Part shown: positions 1 to 6,437 of the stretch, one piece after another
Layout of the letters: each line of letters opens with the position of its first letter
Position numbering within the stretch: the first letter of the stretch is position 1
Source: an uncultured Streptococcus sp.
GTDB lineage: Bacteria > Bacillota > Bacilli > Lactobacillales > Streptococcaceae
Assembly (NCBI GenBank): GCA_902480035.1
Contig: CABSRC010000037.1
Location: 1 to 14,128 of the forward strand
DNA: 14,128 bases
Direction: 5' to 3'
Position numbers and translations under genes: made by a program
The notes under the pieces: model-generated
Told to the model about the DNA's origin: nothing
Seen by the model: only the letters and a program-made list of their open reading frames with translations
Database searches by the model: none

Positions 1-807
1 GTTATCCTCTTCCAAGACCTGACGACGTTGGTAATAAGAGGCCAACTGTTCTTGAATGGCTTTTTCTTCTTGATCAGCCTTTTCATAAAGGTCCTTTGTC
101 AGATCGACTTGAGCGACCAAAACGTCCAGTAAGAGAACCTGGCGTTCTTGGTCTAATTCCAAGAAACGACGAGCAACCGTCGCTTGCTTTTCAAGAGGCT
201 GGATCTGTCCTTCTAATTCATAGAGGATGTCCTCTAGACGGTCCAAATTCTCCTGGGTTTGGTTGAGTTTGGTCTCCGTTTCCTTGCGCCGCGTCTTAAA
301 TTTCAAGACACCAGCAGCTTCCTCAAAGATAGCCCGGCGTTCTTCCGGTTTGGAGTTAAAGATTTCCTCTACACGACCTTGGGAGATAATCGAGAAAGAA
401 TCCCGTCCCAATCCCGTATCCATGAACAAATCATGCACATCTCTGAGACGTACTTTCTTACCATCGATCTTGTACTCGCTGTCTCCCGAGCGATAAATAT
501 GGCGTTCGACCCGAATTTCTTTACCTGCCTGCTGGATAAAAGCATCCTGGTTATCTAAGACAACTGTGACACAAGCATAATTCAGCGGTTTACGCGATTC
601 TGTCCCTGCAAAAATGACATCGGGCATCTTGCCTCCACGTAGACTCTTGACACTGGATTCCCCTAAGGCCCAGCGCAAGCTCTCCGTGATATTTGATTTT
701 CCAGATCCATTTGGCCCTACAACAGCAGTGACTCCTTTGTCAAATACGACCTTGGTCTTATCCGCAAAGGATTTGAAGCCTTGGATTTCAATCTCTTTTA
801 GATACAT
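1..807 (-). CDS. smc: Chromosome partition protein SMC, N-terminal part (cut by window edge)
   Basis: SMC is the ATPase subunit of the bacterial condensin complex (with ScpA/ScpB) that organises and segregates the chromosome. Only the first 269 codons lie in the window; the hinge and C-terminal head are off the left edge. The protein begins MYLKEIEIQGFKSFADKT, typical for the family. A Walker A motif GPNGSGKSN is at about residues 31-39, and a Q-loop-like segment SIISQGRVEEIF at about 139-150. After about residue 170 the sequence turns into a charged heptad-like coiled coil (KTRRKETETK and onward), as expected. The ATG lies inside the 3' end of rnc: the two genes overlap by 10 bp, so translation is probably coupled and they share a transcript. 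Identification is very secure; only completeness is unknown. Confidence 0.96.
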   Translation of the reverse strand, partial: MYLKEIEIQGFKSFADKTKVVFDKGVTAVVGPNGSGKSNITESLRWALGESSVKSLRGGKMPDVIFAGTESRKPLNYACVTVVLDNQDAFIQQAGKEIRVERHIYRSGDSEYKIDGKKVRLRDVHDLFMDTGLGRDSFSIISQGRVEEIFNSKPEERRAIFEEAAGVLKFKTRRKETETKLNQTQENLDRLEDILYELEGQIQPLEKQATVARRFLELDQERQVLLLDVLVAQVDLTKDLYEKADQEEKAIQEQLASYYQRRQVLEEDN

Positions 808-1499
808 GAGCCATCATTCCTCGTTTCAACTGCATTGCGGGCTGCTTCCTGTTCCGCTAATTTCTTGGAGCGACCATGACCGTGTCCTAGGGTTTTGCCG
901 TTCACGAACACTTCCACTTCAAACTCCTTTGCATGAGCGGGACCAGACTCATTTACCACTTGGTACTGGATCTCCACATCTCCGTGAACCTGCAACAGTT
1001 CTTGCAGGCGGGTCTTGTAGTCAATAACTTGGGAAAATTGACCCGTTTCCACCTTGGGAATCATGACCTGATAGACAAAGCGCTTGACCGCTTCCACACC
1101 TTGATCTAAGAGCAAGGCACCTAAAAAGGCTTCAAACAAATCGCCAAGAATCGTATCGCGGTCCCGACCGCCTGATTTTTCTTCGCCTTTGCCTAGTTTA
1201 ATATAACGGTCAAATTGGCAATCCCGAGAAAAACCAGCCAGACTTTCTTCACGGACAATCATGGAACGGAATTTAGACAAATCTCCCTCCGGTCTGTTTG
1301 GGTGTTCCTTATACAAATATTCGGAAATAACTAATTGAAGAACAGCGTCTCCTAAAAATTCCAAACGTTCGTTATGTGAAATTTTTAAGAGGCGGTGCTC
1401 ATTGGCATAAGACGTGTGTGTAAAAGCTGTATCTAATAAACTGCTATCTGAAAAAACGATCTGAAACCGTTCCGATAACAGGGCTTGTAATTTCTCCAT
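798..1499 (-). CDS. rnc: Ribonuclease III
   Basis: Double-strand-specific endoribonuclease that processes rRNA precursors and structured mRNAs. From the chosen start it is 233 aa, close to the pneumococcal enzyme (about 232). The family signature NERLEFLGD is at residues 43-51. The expected metal-binding acidic residues E47, D51, D120 and E123 are present. A C-terminal dsRNA-binding domain spans about 162-228 (GPAHAKEFEVEV, then SKKLAEQEAARNA). The start at 1499 (MEKLQALLSE) is preferred because it has an AGAAAGAAGG ribosome site and matches family N-termini. Two upstream in-frame starts exist: one at 1526 (adds MNLLERRLP plus the linker to M22) lies almost on the predicted transcription start, and one at 1562 lies inside a terminator hairpin. 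The gene overlaps smc by 10 bp. Confidence 0.95.
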   Translation of the reverse strand: MEKLQALLSERFQIVFSDSSLLDTAFTHTSYANEHRLLKISHNERLEFLGDAVLQLVISEYLYKEHPNRPEGDLSKFRSMIVREESLAGFSRDCQFDRYIKLGKGEEKSGGRDRDTILGDLFEAFLGALLLDQGVEAVKRFVYQVMIPKVETGQFSQVIDYKTRLQELLQVHGDVEIQYQVVNESGPAHAKEFEVEVFVNGKTLGHGHGRSKKLAEQEAARNAVETRNDGSCI

Positions 1500-1533
1500 A
1501 GGAAGCCTTCTTTCTAATAAATTCATACCTTTA

Positions 1534-1542
1534 AGTATACCA
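1534..1542 (-). promoter_or_regulatory. Extended -10 promoter of rnc-smc
   Basis: On the minus strand the sequence reads TGGTATACT: a TGn-extended -10 with a 5/6 hexamer and no convincing -35. The predicted transcription start is about base 1527, 28 bases before the preferred rnc ATG and one base before an alternative in-frame ATG at 1526. It directly follows the T-tract of the upstream terminator, so rnc can be transcribed independently of the lipoprotein/DUF454 genes. Confidence 0.5.
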
Positions 1543-1567
1543 AAAAAGAAGCACGAACGCACTTCTT
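1542..1567 (-). terminator. Rho-independent terminator after the DUF454 gene
   Basis: On the minus strand a 9-bp stem (1559-1567 pairing with 1546-1554, including two adjacent G·U wobbles) closes a four-base loop and is followed by six T. The wobbles become C·A mismatches on the plus strand, so it works in the minus direction only. The stem is A/U-rich and probably leaky, allowing some read-through into rnc. Confidence 0.5.
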
Positions 1568-1598
1568 TTCCTAGTTCTAGGGCCTGATTTCTCCATTT

Positions 1599-1985
1599 TT
1601 AATTAGGATCTTCGTCTGTTGGATTTTCAGGCTTATTGGGGATCACTTTTAAGAGATAAAAGGTGATAAAAATCGTCAAAGCTCCTAAAGCAAGCTTCAC
1701 CCAAATAATCGGGGCTAGATAGATGGAAATGCCCATCAGAATGTAGATCTGAAGAAGGATCCATTTTTTCCGTTCTTTGGCAATCGATTTAGTCTCTCGG
1801 TAATCCGCTACATAGGTCTGATAAAGCTTGGTTTGGTAAAGCCAAGTTTCAAAGCGTTTGGAACTTTTAGCAAAGCAAGCCATCGACAGCAATAAAAAGG
1901 GAGTCGTCGGTAAAATCGGTAATGGAATACCAATAATTCCTAATCCCAAAGACACAAAACCAATCGTAAGATAAACAAGACGCAT
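1599..1985 (-). CDS. DUF454 (YbaN-like) small integral membrane protein
   Basis: A 128-aa protein with the DUF454/YbaN pattern: an N-terminal membrane segment with GIIGIPLPILPTTPFLLLSMACF (about residues 16-39), then a basic stretch with FETWLYQTKLYQTYVADYRE, then two further hydrophobic segments at about 75-92 and 94-113 and a short charged tail ending PTDEDPN. The family is widespread in bacteria and its biochemical role is not established, so none is assigned. The ribosome site AAAGGAGA sits 7-8 bases before the ATG. The gene starts 33 bp after the lipoprotein stop with no terminator between them, so the two are probably cotranscribed. A terminator follows at 1542-1567. Confidence 0.85.
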   Translation of the reverse strand: MRLVYLTIGFVSLGLGIIGIPLPILPTTPFLLLSMACFAKSSKRFETWLYQTKLYQTYVADYRETKSIAKERKKWILLQIYILMGISIYLAPIIWVKLALGALTIFITFYLLKVIPNKPENPTDEDPN

Positions 1986-2018
1986 TTACTTCTCCTTTGT
2001 ATGTTTCTTGTTTCATAA

Positions 2019-2564
2019 TCACTCTACAGTGTTCACATCTGACATTAGAAGCTTCATCTTAGATGGATCTGACATTCCATCCACAATATTCTGTTGTTCC
2101 TCATTTAATGGCAATAATATTATAGTTGCTGTATGAGAAGGTAATTCCCCACTATCCTTAATAAAAAAGCTAACCTTTTGATTCTCAAAAATAGCCTTTC
2201 CATCATAAGACCAGGTAATTGAAAAGTTCAAATCTTTCTTGATATCTACATCTGTCTTATTGACCAGCATGAGTGCCGCCCTGCCATCTGAAACAGCCCC
2301 GGTAAAATAGATCGCCATATTCCCCTCGCTACCAACTTCAGGATGTTCTTTAACCAATTTCTTCCCTAACTCAATAAGATCAGACGTCTTTCCTTCATTT
2401 TGAGGGGCCACCACAAATTTCAATTCTTTTTCTTTTTTAGAAGACTCTGATACTTTTGTTTCCTTCGCCGTTTGAGTGGAGGTTGACTCTTTCGTATCTT
2501 GCTTAGACTGACTACAAGCTGTTAAAGCAACTAAACTTGCCAGTAATAACATCATCTTTTTCAT
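2019..2564 (-). CDS. Putative lipoprotein of unknown function
   Basis: 181 aa. The N-terminus MKKMMLLLASLVALTACSQ is a type II signal peptide with lipobox LTAC, making Cys17 the predicted lipidated residue after Lsp cleavage; the mature protein would be anchored on the outer face of the membrane. Residues about 18-48 form a low-complexity Ser/Thr/Lys/Glu linker typical of streptococcal lipoproteins. The folded part (about 49-181) contains MAIYFTGAVSDGRAALMLVNKT, a β-rich stretch, then FENQKVSFFIKDSGELPSHTATIILLPL. The pattern of an F-x-N strand followed by G-x-[IL]-P-x-x-[ST] faintly recalls SLAP-type surface domains, but this is only a resemblance. The ribosome site GAGGAG lies about 9 bases upstream. 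It has its own promoter and likely forms a small operon with the DUF454 gene. I do not recognise a function. Confidence 0.85.
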   Translation of the reverse strand: MKKMMLLLASLVALTACSQSKQDTKESTSTQTAKETKVSESSKKEKELKFVVAPQNEGKTSDLIELGKKLVKEHPEVGSEGNMAIYFTGAVSDGRAALMLVNKTDVDIKKDLNFSITWSYDGKAIFENQKVSFFIKDSGELPSHTATIILLPLNEEQQNIVDGMSDPSKMKLLMSDVNTVE

Positions 2565-2628
2565 TTTTCATTTCTCCTCTTCTTTGATTGTACAAAACGT
2601 GACTATCATTCAGAATTCGCTCTTTCTT

Positions 2629-2657
2629 ATCATACACGAATTTAAGGTAAAGAGCAA
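2629..2657 (-). promoter_or_regulatory. Predicted promoter of the lipoprotein gene
   Basis: On the minus strand: -35 TTGCTC, 17-bp spacer, -10 TATGAT. The predicted transcription start is near 2622, giving a leader of about 58 bases. It lies between the vicX terminator and the lipoprotein ATG, which separates this unit from vicRKX. A second possible -10 (TACAAT, near 2591) is weaker because it lacks a good -35. Confidence 0.4.
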
Positions 2658-2693
2658 ATTCATCACTAGATGAAGGGGTTTTCAACAGCTATC

Positions 2694-2715
2694 AAAAAAC
2701 CACCCGTAGGTGGTT
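2694..2715 (-). terminator. Terminator of the vicRKX operon
   Basis: Perfect 7-bp stem, AACCACC paired with GGTGGTT around the loop CGTA, followed on the minus strand by six T. It begins 7 bases after the vicX stop codon. Canonical rho-independent terminator. Confidence 0.85.
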
Positions 2716-2722
2716 CTCTATC

Positions 2723-3532
2723 TTATATCTTCGTCAAAGGAGTCGCGGTATCTGGTGATGTATCCAGCACCTCAAAATCATGACCGACTGCTAGATCTGC
2801 TCGAGCAAGTTGGTTCTCCATGGTCATATGGGCTAATTCTTTGATATTGTTCTCTTTTGACAAATGCCCCAGATAAATCTTCTTGGTACGATTTCCCAAG
2901 GTCCGGATCATGGCATCTGCCCCATCTTCATTAGAAAGGTGGCCCAGGTCAGACAAGATCCGTTGCTTCAAACGCCAAGCATACGAACCTGCTCGAAGAA
3001 TTTCTACATCATGGTTGGACTCAATCAGATAGCCATCCGCATCCGCGACGATTCCAGCTAGGCGATCGCTCACATAGCCCGTATCCGTCAGCATGACAAA
3101 GCTCTTCCCATCCTTCATCAAGCGATAAAATTGAGGGGCTGCAGCATCGTGACTAACGCCAAAGCTCTCAATATCAATATCCCCGAAAGTCTTGGTCTTG
3201 CCCATTTCAAAGATATGCTTTTGAGCATCATCGACCTTTCCTAGATACTTGGTCCCTTCCATAGCCTTCCAAGTGGCTTCATTAGCATATAGATCCATCC
3301 CATATTTCCGCGCTAAAACACCCACACCATGGATATGGTCTGAGTGTTCGTGCGTAATCAGAATGGCATCTAAATCTTCTGGTTTGCGATCAATTTCAGC
3401 CAATAGTCCCGTAATCTTTTTCCCTGAGAGCCCTGCATCAATGAGCAGTTTTTTCTTTGGTGTCTCAAGGTAGAAAGAATTTCCACTAGAACCTGAAGCT
3501 AAAATACTGTACTTAAATCCCTCTTCTGTCAT
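2723..3532 (-). CDS. vicX: VicX (WalJ/YycJ-like) metallo-β-lactamase-fold hydrolase
   Basis: 269 aa from the chosen start (MTEEGFKYSILASGSSGNSF), matching the streptococcal VicX length. The metallo-β-lactamase metal motif THEHSDH is at about residues 60-66 (H61, H63, D65, H66). Further conserved pieces include FGVSHDAAAPQFY, LTDTGYVSDR, ESNHDVEIL and LGHLSKENN. It is the third gene of the vicRKX operon, 7 bp downstream of vicK, and the family is linked to WalRK-controlled cell-wall homeostasis; its substrate is not settled. A longer in-frame start at 3679 would add 49 residues that only read through the end of vicK in another frame, so it is rejected. The start at 3532 agrees with homologues. 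Confidence 0.95.
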   Translation of the reverse strand: MTEEGFKYSILASGSSGNSFYLETPKKKLLIDAGLSGKKITGLLAEIDRKPEDLDAILITHEHSDHIHGVGVLARKYGMDLYANEATWKAMEGTKYLGKVDDAQKHIFEMGKTKTFGDIDIESFGVSHDAAAPQFYRLMKDGKSFVMLTDTGYVSDRLAGIVADADGYLIESNHDVEILRAGSYAWRLKQRILSDLGHLSNEDGADAMIRTLGNRTKKIYLGHLSKENNIKELAHMTMENQLARADLAVGHDFEVLDTSPDTATPLTKI

Positions 3533-3539
3533 TGACTCC

Positions 3540-4892
3540 TTATTCTTCCTCTTCTGTATCCCAGTCGTCTTTAATCGCATCTTTGTCGTACGGCAAGACA
3601 ATGGTAAAGGTAGATCCCTTACCATATTCACTCTTGGCCCAAATAAAGCCTTTGTGCTGCTTAATGATCTCCTTAGCAATGGCTAAGCCCAGACCAGTCC
3701 CACCTTGGGCCCGGCTACGCGCCTTATCCACTCGGTAAAAGCGATCAAAAATGCGTGGCAAGTCTTTCTTGGGAATTCCCAAGCCCTCATCTGAGATAGA
3801 GATAATCAACTGGGCATCTGTTGTTTTCATCCCTACCTTGATTTTCCCACCATCGGGTGAGTATTTGATGGCATTGTTCAAGATATTGTCGATTACCTGG
3901 GTCATTTTATCCGTATCAATTTCAACCCAAATCGGGGTGATCGGATATTCACGGATCAGTTCATACTTCTTGGTATCTTCTTGCGATTGACTCTTGATCT
4001 TATCAAACCGGTTCAAAATAAAGGTAATAAAGGCTGTAAAGTTGGTCAACTCGATGTCCAACTGACTAGTTTCATTATCGATTCGTGACAAGCTCAAAAG
4101 ATCTGTGACCATACGCATCATGCGGTTGGTTTCATTCAGTGAAACCTTGACAAAGTCTGGTGCCACCGGCTCTGACAAAGCGCCATCATCTAGGGCTTCC
4201 AGATAGGATTTCACACTGGTCAAAGGTGTTCGCAGTTCATGACTCACATTGGAGACAAAGAGGCGACGTTCCCGTTCTTCCTTGTCCTGCTCTGTCGTAT
4301 CGTGTAAGACAGCTACCAGACCAGAGATAAAACCTGACTCGCGACGAATCAAGGCAAAGCGCACACGAAGGCTTAAGTACTCCCCATTTTCATCCTGGGA
4401 ATCGATGGTTAACTCTGGTACTTCAGTAATCAAGCTTCGCAGATCATAGTCGTCTCCGATCGAGAGCAAATCAAGAATACTGGTATTGAGAACCTCGTCC
4501 GGATTGACATTCAATTGCTTGGCTGCCATTTCATTGACCATGATGATCTGACCCCGTCTATTGGTCGCAAGCACTCCATCTGTCATATAGGCTAGAATAC
4601 TAGTCAGCCGCTTGGTTTCCTGCTCTAGGTTTTCATGCGTCAGACGAATGACCTCAGATAGATCATTGATACTGTTGGTCATATCGGTCAGCTCTGGGCT
4701 TCCTTGCATGTCGACCACTTCAGAGTAATCCCCAGCAATCAGATCTTTAATTTTGGCGTTTAGTTGTCGGAGCTTGATATTGTCCCTACGGTTTTCTAGG
4801 AGAAGCAAGGCAACCACAATGATAAACCCAACCGTAATCAGAACAAAGACAAAGTTCGACGACATGACAAATTGTTTTATTAGATCAATCAT
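3540..4892 (-). CDS. vicK: VicK (WalK) sensor histidine kinase
   Basis: Membrane sensor kinase that phosphorylates VicR to control peptidoglycan and surface-protein genes. 450 aa, the size of the streptococcal form with a single membrane helix (about residues 13-33) and no large extracellular sensor loop, unlike Bacillus WalK. Domains in order: TM; HAMP about 34-86; PAS about 94-200 (LAYMTDGVLATNRRGQI; RFALIRRESGFISGLVAVLHDTTEQ); DHp with VSHELRTP, giving phospho-accepting H218 and the adjacent ExxT phosphatase motif (E219, T222); and the ATP-binding domain with N-box DNILNNAIKY (335-344), DEGLG (368-372), F-box IFDRFYR and GTGLGL (398-403). The ATG overlaps the vicR stop region by 8 bp, indicating coupled translation. 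All catalytic motifs appear intact. Confidence 0.97.
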   Translation of the reverse strand: MIDLIKQFVMSSNFVFVLITVGFIIVVALLLLENRRDNIKLRQLNAKIKDLIAGDYSEVVDMQGSPELTDMTNSINDLSEVIRLTHENLEQETKRLTSILAYMTDGVLATNRRGQIIMVNEMAAKQLNVNPDEVLNTSILDLLSIGDDYDLRSLITEVPELTIDSQDENGEYLSLRVRFALIRRESGFISGLVAVLHDTTEQDKEERERRLFVSNVSHELRTPLTSVKSYLEALDDGALSEPVAPDFVKVSLNETNRMMRMVTDLLSLSRIDNETSQLDIELTNFTAFITFILNRFDKIKSQSQEDTKKYELIREYPITPIWVEIDTDKMTQVIDNILNNAIKYSPDGGKIKVGMKTTDAQLIISISDEGLGIPKKDLPRIFDRFYRVDKARSRAQGGTGLGLAIAKEIIKQHKGFIWAKSEYGKGSTFTIVLPYDKDAIKDDWDTEEEE

Positions 4893-5586
4893 TGTTTCTC
4901 ATATAATATCCGACACCACGGCGGGTCAAGATATATTCTGGACGCCCCGGTGTATCCTCGATTTTTTCACGCAAACGACGAACCGTCACATCCACCGTCC
5001 GAACATCACCAAAGTAATCATAGCCCCACACCGTCTCAAGAAGGTGCTCACGGGTCATGACTTGACCGACATGGGTCGCAAGGTGATAGAGCAATTCAAA
5101 CTCACGATGGGTCAAGTCCAATTCTTTGTTGGCCTTTTGAACCAAGAAAGCGTCTGGAAGGATGTGAAGATCACCAATTACAATTTCCGTATCGGCCTCA
5201 TTTTCAAGCTGAGGATCCGCTGCAAACTCGGAACGACGTAACAAGGCCTTCACACGCGCTTGCAATTCCCGATTAGAGAAGGGTTTGGTTACATAGTCAT
5301 CTGCCCCAATTTCAAGACCGATCACCTTATCAAATTCTGTATCTTTGGCAGAAAGGACAATGATGGGCACATTGCTGGTCTTGCGAATCGTACGCGCCAC
5401 TTCCAGACCATCAATCTCTGGCAACATCAAATCTAGAATAATAATATCCGGATTCTCAGCCGCAAAGACTTCCAAAGCTTCCCGGCCATCAAAGGCTGTC
5501 AAGACTTCATAGCCCTCTTTTGCCATGTTAAATTTGATAATATCTGAAATTGGTTTTTCATCATCAACTACTAATATTTTTTTCAT
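4885..5586 (-). CDS. vicR: VicR (WalR) OmpR/PhoB-type response regulator
   Basis: 233 aa. Receiver domain about 1-118 with the acidic pocket DDE (8-10), phospho-acceptor D52 (IILDLMLP), S79 and K101 (VTKPFS). The C-terminal winged-helix DNA-binding domain (about 132-232) contains LTHREFELLYHLATH and TVDVTVRRLREKIE. It is the essential regulator of wall-hydrolase and surface genes in low-G+C Gram-positives and in streptococci binds TGTWAH-N5-TGTWAH-type boxes. First gene of vicR-vicK-vicX. The ATG has only a modest ribosome site (ACAGG, about 10 bases upstream). A strong extended -10 promoter is located about 50 bp upstream. Confidence 0.97.
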   Translation of the reverse strand: MKKILVVDDEKPISDIIKFNMAKEGYEVLTAFDGREALEVFAAENPDIIILDLMLPEIDGLEVARTIRKTSNVPIIVLSAKDTEFDKVIGLEIGADDYVTKPFSNRELQARVKALLRRSEFAADPQLENEADTEIVIGDLHILPDAFLVQKANKELDLTHREFELLYHLATHVGQVMTREHLLETVWGYDYFGDVRTVDVTVRRLREKIEDTPGRPEYILTRRGVGYYMRNND

Positions 5587-5637
5587 CTTACATACCTGTT
5601 TCTAATGCTTCTTTTCCTAATCAATCTCTATCTTCTT

Positions 5638-5666
5638 ATTATATCAAACTTATGAAGAAATGTGGA
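5638..5666 (-). promoter_or_regulatory. Predicted promoter of vicRKX
   Basis: On the minus strand: -35 TCCACA (4/6 to consensus), 17-bp spacer ending in TGA, and a perfect -10 TATAAT, forming TGATATAAT. The predicted start is near 5631, giving a leader of about 45 bases. This is one of the strongest promoter matches in the window and fits constitutive expression of an essential operon. Confidence 0.7.
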
Positions 5667-5700
5667 GCCTCAATTGCTGGACTTTCCGATAAGAAAGGGT

Positions 5701-5730
5701 AAAAAAGACCGAGAAGTTAAAATCTCAGTC
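5701..5730 (-). terminator. Orphan minus-strand terminator upstream of vicR
   Basis: On the minus strand an 8-bp stem (5723-5730 with 5707-5714, one U·G wobble) with an 8-base loop is followed by six T. The wobble is a C·A mismatch on the plus strand, so the direction is minus. No intact minus-strand gene lies just upstream of it; the nearest coding remnant is the thrS tail at 6129. It may once have ended thrS transcription and now insulates the vicR promoter. Confidence 0.6.
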
Positions 5731-5805
5731 TCAGAAAAAACGAATGATATGTAGAAGATAAAATCACTTGAGTGATTCTAAAAAAGGTTAATTTCCTACT
5801 TGCTA

Positions 5806-5821
5806 GAATGAATGAATGAAT
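5806..5821. repeat. Short tandem repeat (GAAT)4
   Basis: Four exact copies of GAAT in non-coding DNA about 30 bp left of the inverted-repeat element. Such short tracts can vary by slippage. I see no regulatory meaning; the neighbouring bases also hold a 7+7 palindrome at 5762-5777. Confidence 0.6.
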
Positions 5822-5854
5822 CATTTATTAAAAACTTTCCGTCGTGAGAAAAAT

Positions 5855-6029
5855 GAGAGTGGGACAGAAATCGGTAATTCGTTAGAATTCGATTTCGTCG
5901 TCCCACCTCCGCACAGTTGAGTAGGGCTGTAAAAGCTGATGCAATCAGCGTAGTAGAGCCCACTCAACCACTGCGTCTTGCTCGATAATCCAAAGACAAT
6001 TGAGAGACTAGAATTTCTGTCCCACTCTC
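5855..6029. repeat. 175-bp MITE-like element with perfect 17-bp terminal inverted repeats
   Basis: Ends 5855-5871 (GAGAGTGGGACAGAAAT) and 6013-6029 are exact reverse complements over 17 bases. Inside are two compound hairpins. One pairs 5859-5865 with 5900-5906, 5868-5873 with 5890-5895, and 5876-5880 with 5885-5889. The other pairs 5916-5922 with 5962-5968, 5924-5928 with 5957-5961, and 5935-5940 with 5944-5949. The right terminal copy could compete with 5900-5906 for the left terminal repeat, giving alternative folds. There is no ORF inside. The sequence resembles short intergenic repeats I associate with oral streptococcal genomes, but I cannot name the family with certainty. No clear target-site duplication is visible. 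Non-autonomous mobile repeat is the favoured reading; a structured RNA is the alternative. Confidence 0.7.
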
Positions 6030-6128
6030 TCTCGGGAGTTTTGGAACTTCATAGAAGTTCGCTGACGTTCTTACTCACCTAAGGAAGGTTTTTTAGATTG
6101 TTTTATCCTCAATCTTTTTATTTTTTCA
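6030..6128. other. Non-coding spacer with one perfect small hairpin
   Basis: Between the inverted-repeat element and the thrS remnant. A perfect 7-bp hairpin, GAACTTC-ATA-GAAGTTC, lies at 6044-6060. It is followed 30 bases later by a weak ACCT/AGGT stem-loop and six T on the plus strand (near 6079-6097). This could be a weak plus-strand terminator, but no plus-strand gene lies upstream. Nothing else is recognised here. Confidence 0.4.
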
Positions 6129-6212
6129 TTATTTCTCAACACGTGATTTGTTGACGATATCAGCTAGGATTGCTGCTACAAACTCATCATGTTTAAACAT
6201 CAAAACGGTATC
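6129..6212 (-). pseudogene. Decayed 3'-end fragment of a thrS gene
   Basis: Read on the minus strand, the frame ending at TAA (6129-6131) encodes DEFVAAILADIVNKSRVEK, against DAFVELILADIANKSRVEK at the end of the intact ThrS in this window. By hand alignment about 43 of 57 bases match between 6132-6188 and 7736-7792. Upstream of DEF the resemblance fades (KVDTVLMFKH) and an in-frame TGA occurs near 6243, so no functional gene remains. The remnant has the same orientation as thrS but lies on the other side of the DUF389 gene. It fits the left-behind tail of a replaced or duplicated thrS. Confidence 0.75.
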
Positions 6213-6320
6213 TACTTTCAGAGGAGATAACGTTTTTCTTCTTCAGATAAGGATACAAAATTTCTTCCTTTCTCTATCTTTTAAATTATTGATTTCTTCA
6301 GAGAAAGACTGTAAAATTTT

Positions 6321-6329
6321 TGATATAAT
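6321..6329 (+). promoter_or_regulatory. Extended -10 promoter of the DUF389 gene
   Basis: TGATATAAT, a perfect TGn-extended -10 with no good -35. The predicted start is near 6336, leaving an unusually long leader of about 135 bases. Overlapping sequence 6310-6326 (TGTAAA, five bases, TGATAT) is one base from the streptococcal VicR-box consensus; significance unproven. Confidence 0.55.
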
Positions 6330-6330
6330 A

Positions 6331-6437
6331 TGCAGGATGGACTGATGGATATTTAAAAGATAATGTTCAAAAGAATCACAGGTAAGAATTAAAAACATGT
6401 CAGTTTGGACAGAAGTCTCTCTACCATCATCCATGCA
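6331..6437 (+). other. Long-range stem in the DUF389 leader
   Basis: TGCA-GGAT (6331-6338) and GATGG (6344-6348) can pair with CCATC-ATCC (6424-6432) and TGCA (6434-6437): 13 base pairs interrupted by two bulges, enclosing about 75 bases. The right arm ends about 25 bases before the ribosome site AAGGAG. The first bases of the left arm may lie just upstream of the actual RNA start (near 6336), in which case only the GGAT/GATGG part could form. It does not match a riboswitch class I can name. Confidence 0.35.

Noticed and set aside
614..1027. 137-codon plus-strand open frame across the smc-rnc junction
   Set aside because: Antisense to two conserved genes, no ribosome site or promoter, and no recognisable protein.
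3533..3679. 49-residue N-terminal extension of VicX
   Set aside because: It overlaps the 3' end of vicK in another frame, and the family begins at the 3532 start.
4753..5241. 162-codon plus-strand open frame across vicK-vicR
   Set aside because: Antisense to strongly conserved coding sequence; composition is that of a shadow frame.
6148..6345. 65-codon plus-strand open frame
   Set aside because: Antisense to the thrS remnant and runs through the DUF389 promoter; no initiation signals.
6243..6434. 63-codon minus-strand open frame upstream of the DUF389 gene
   Set aside because: No ribosome site, its ATG lies in the leader stem, and it covers the DUF389 promoter; nothing recognisable in the protein and it is not in frame with the thrS remnant.
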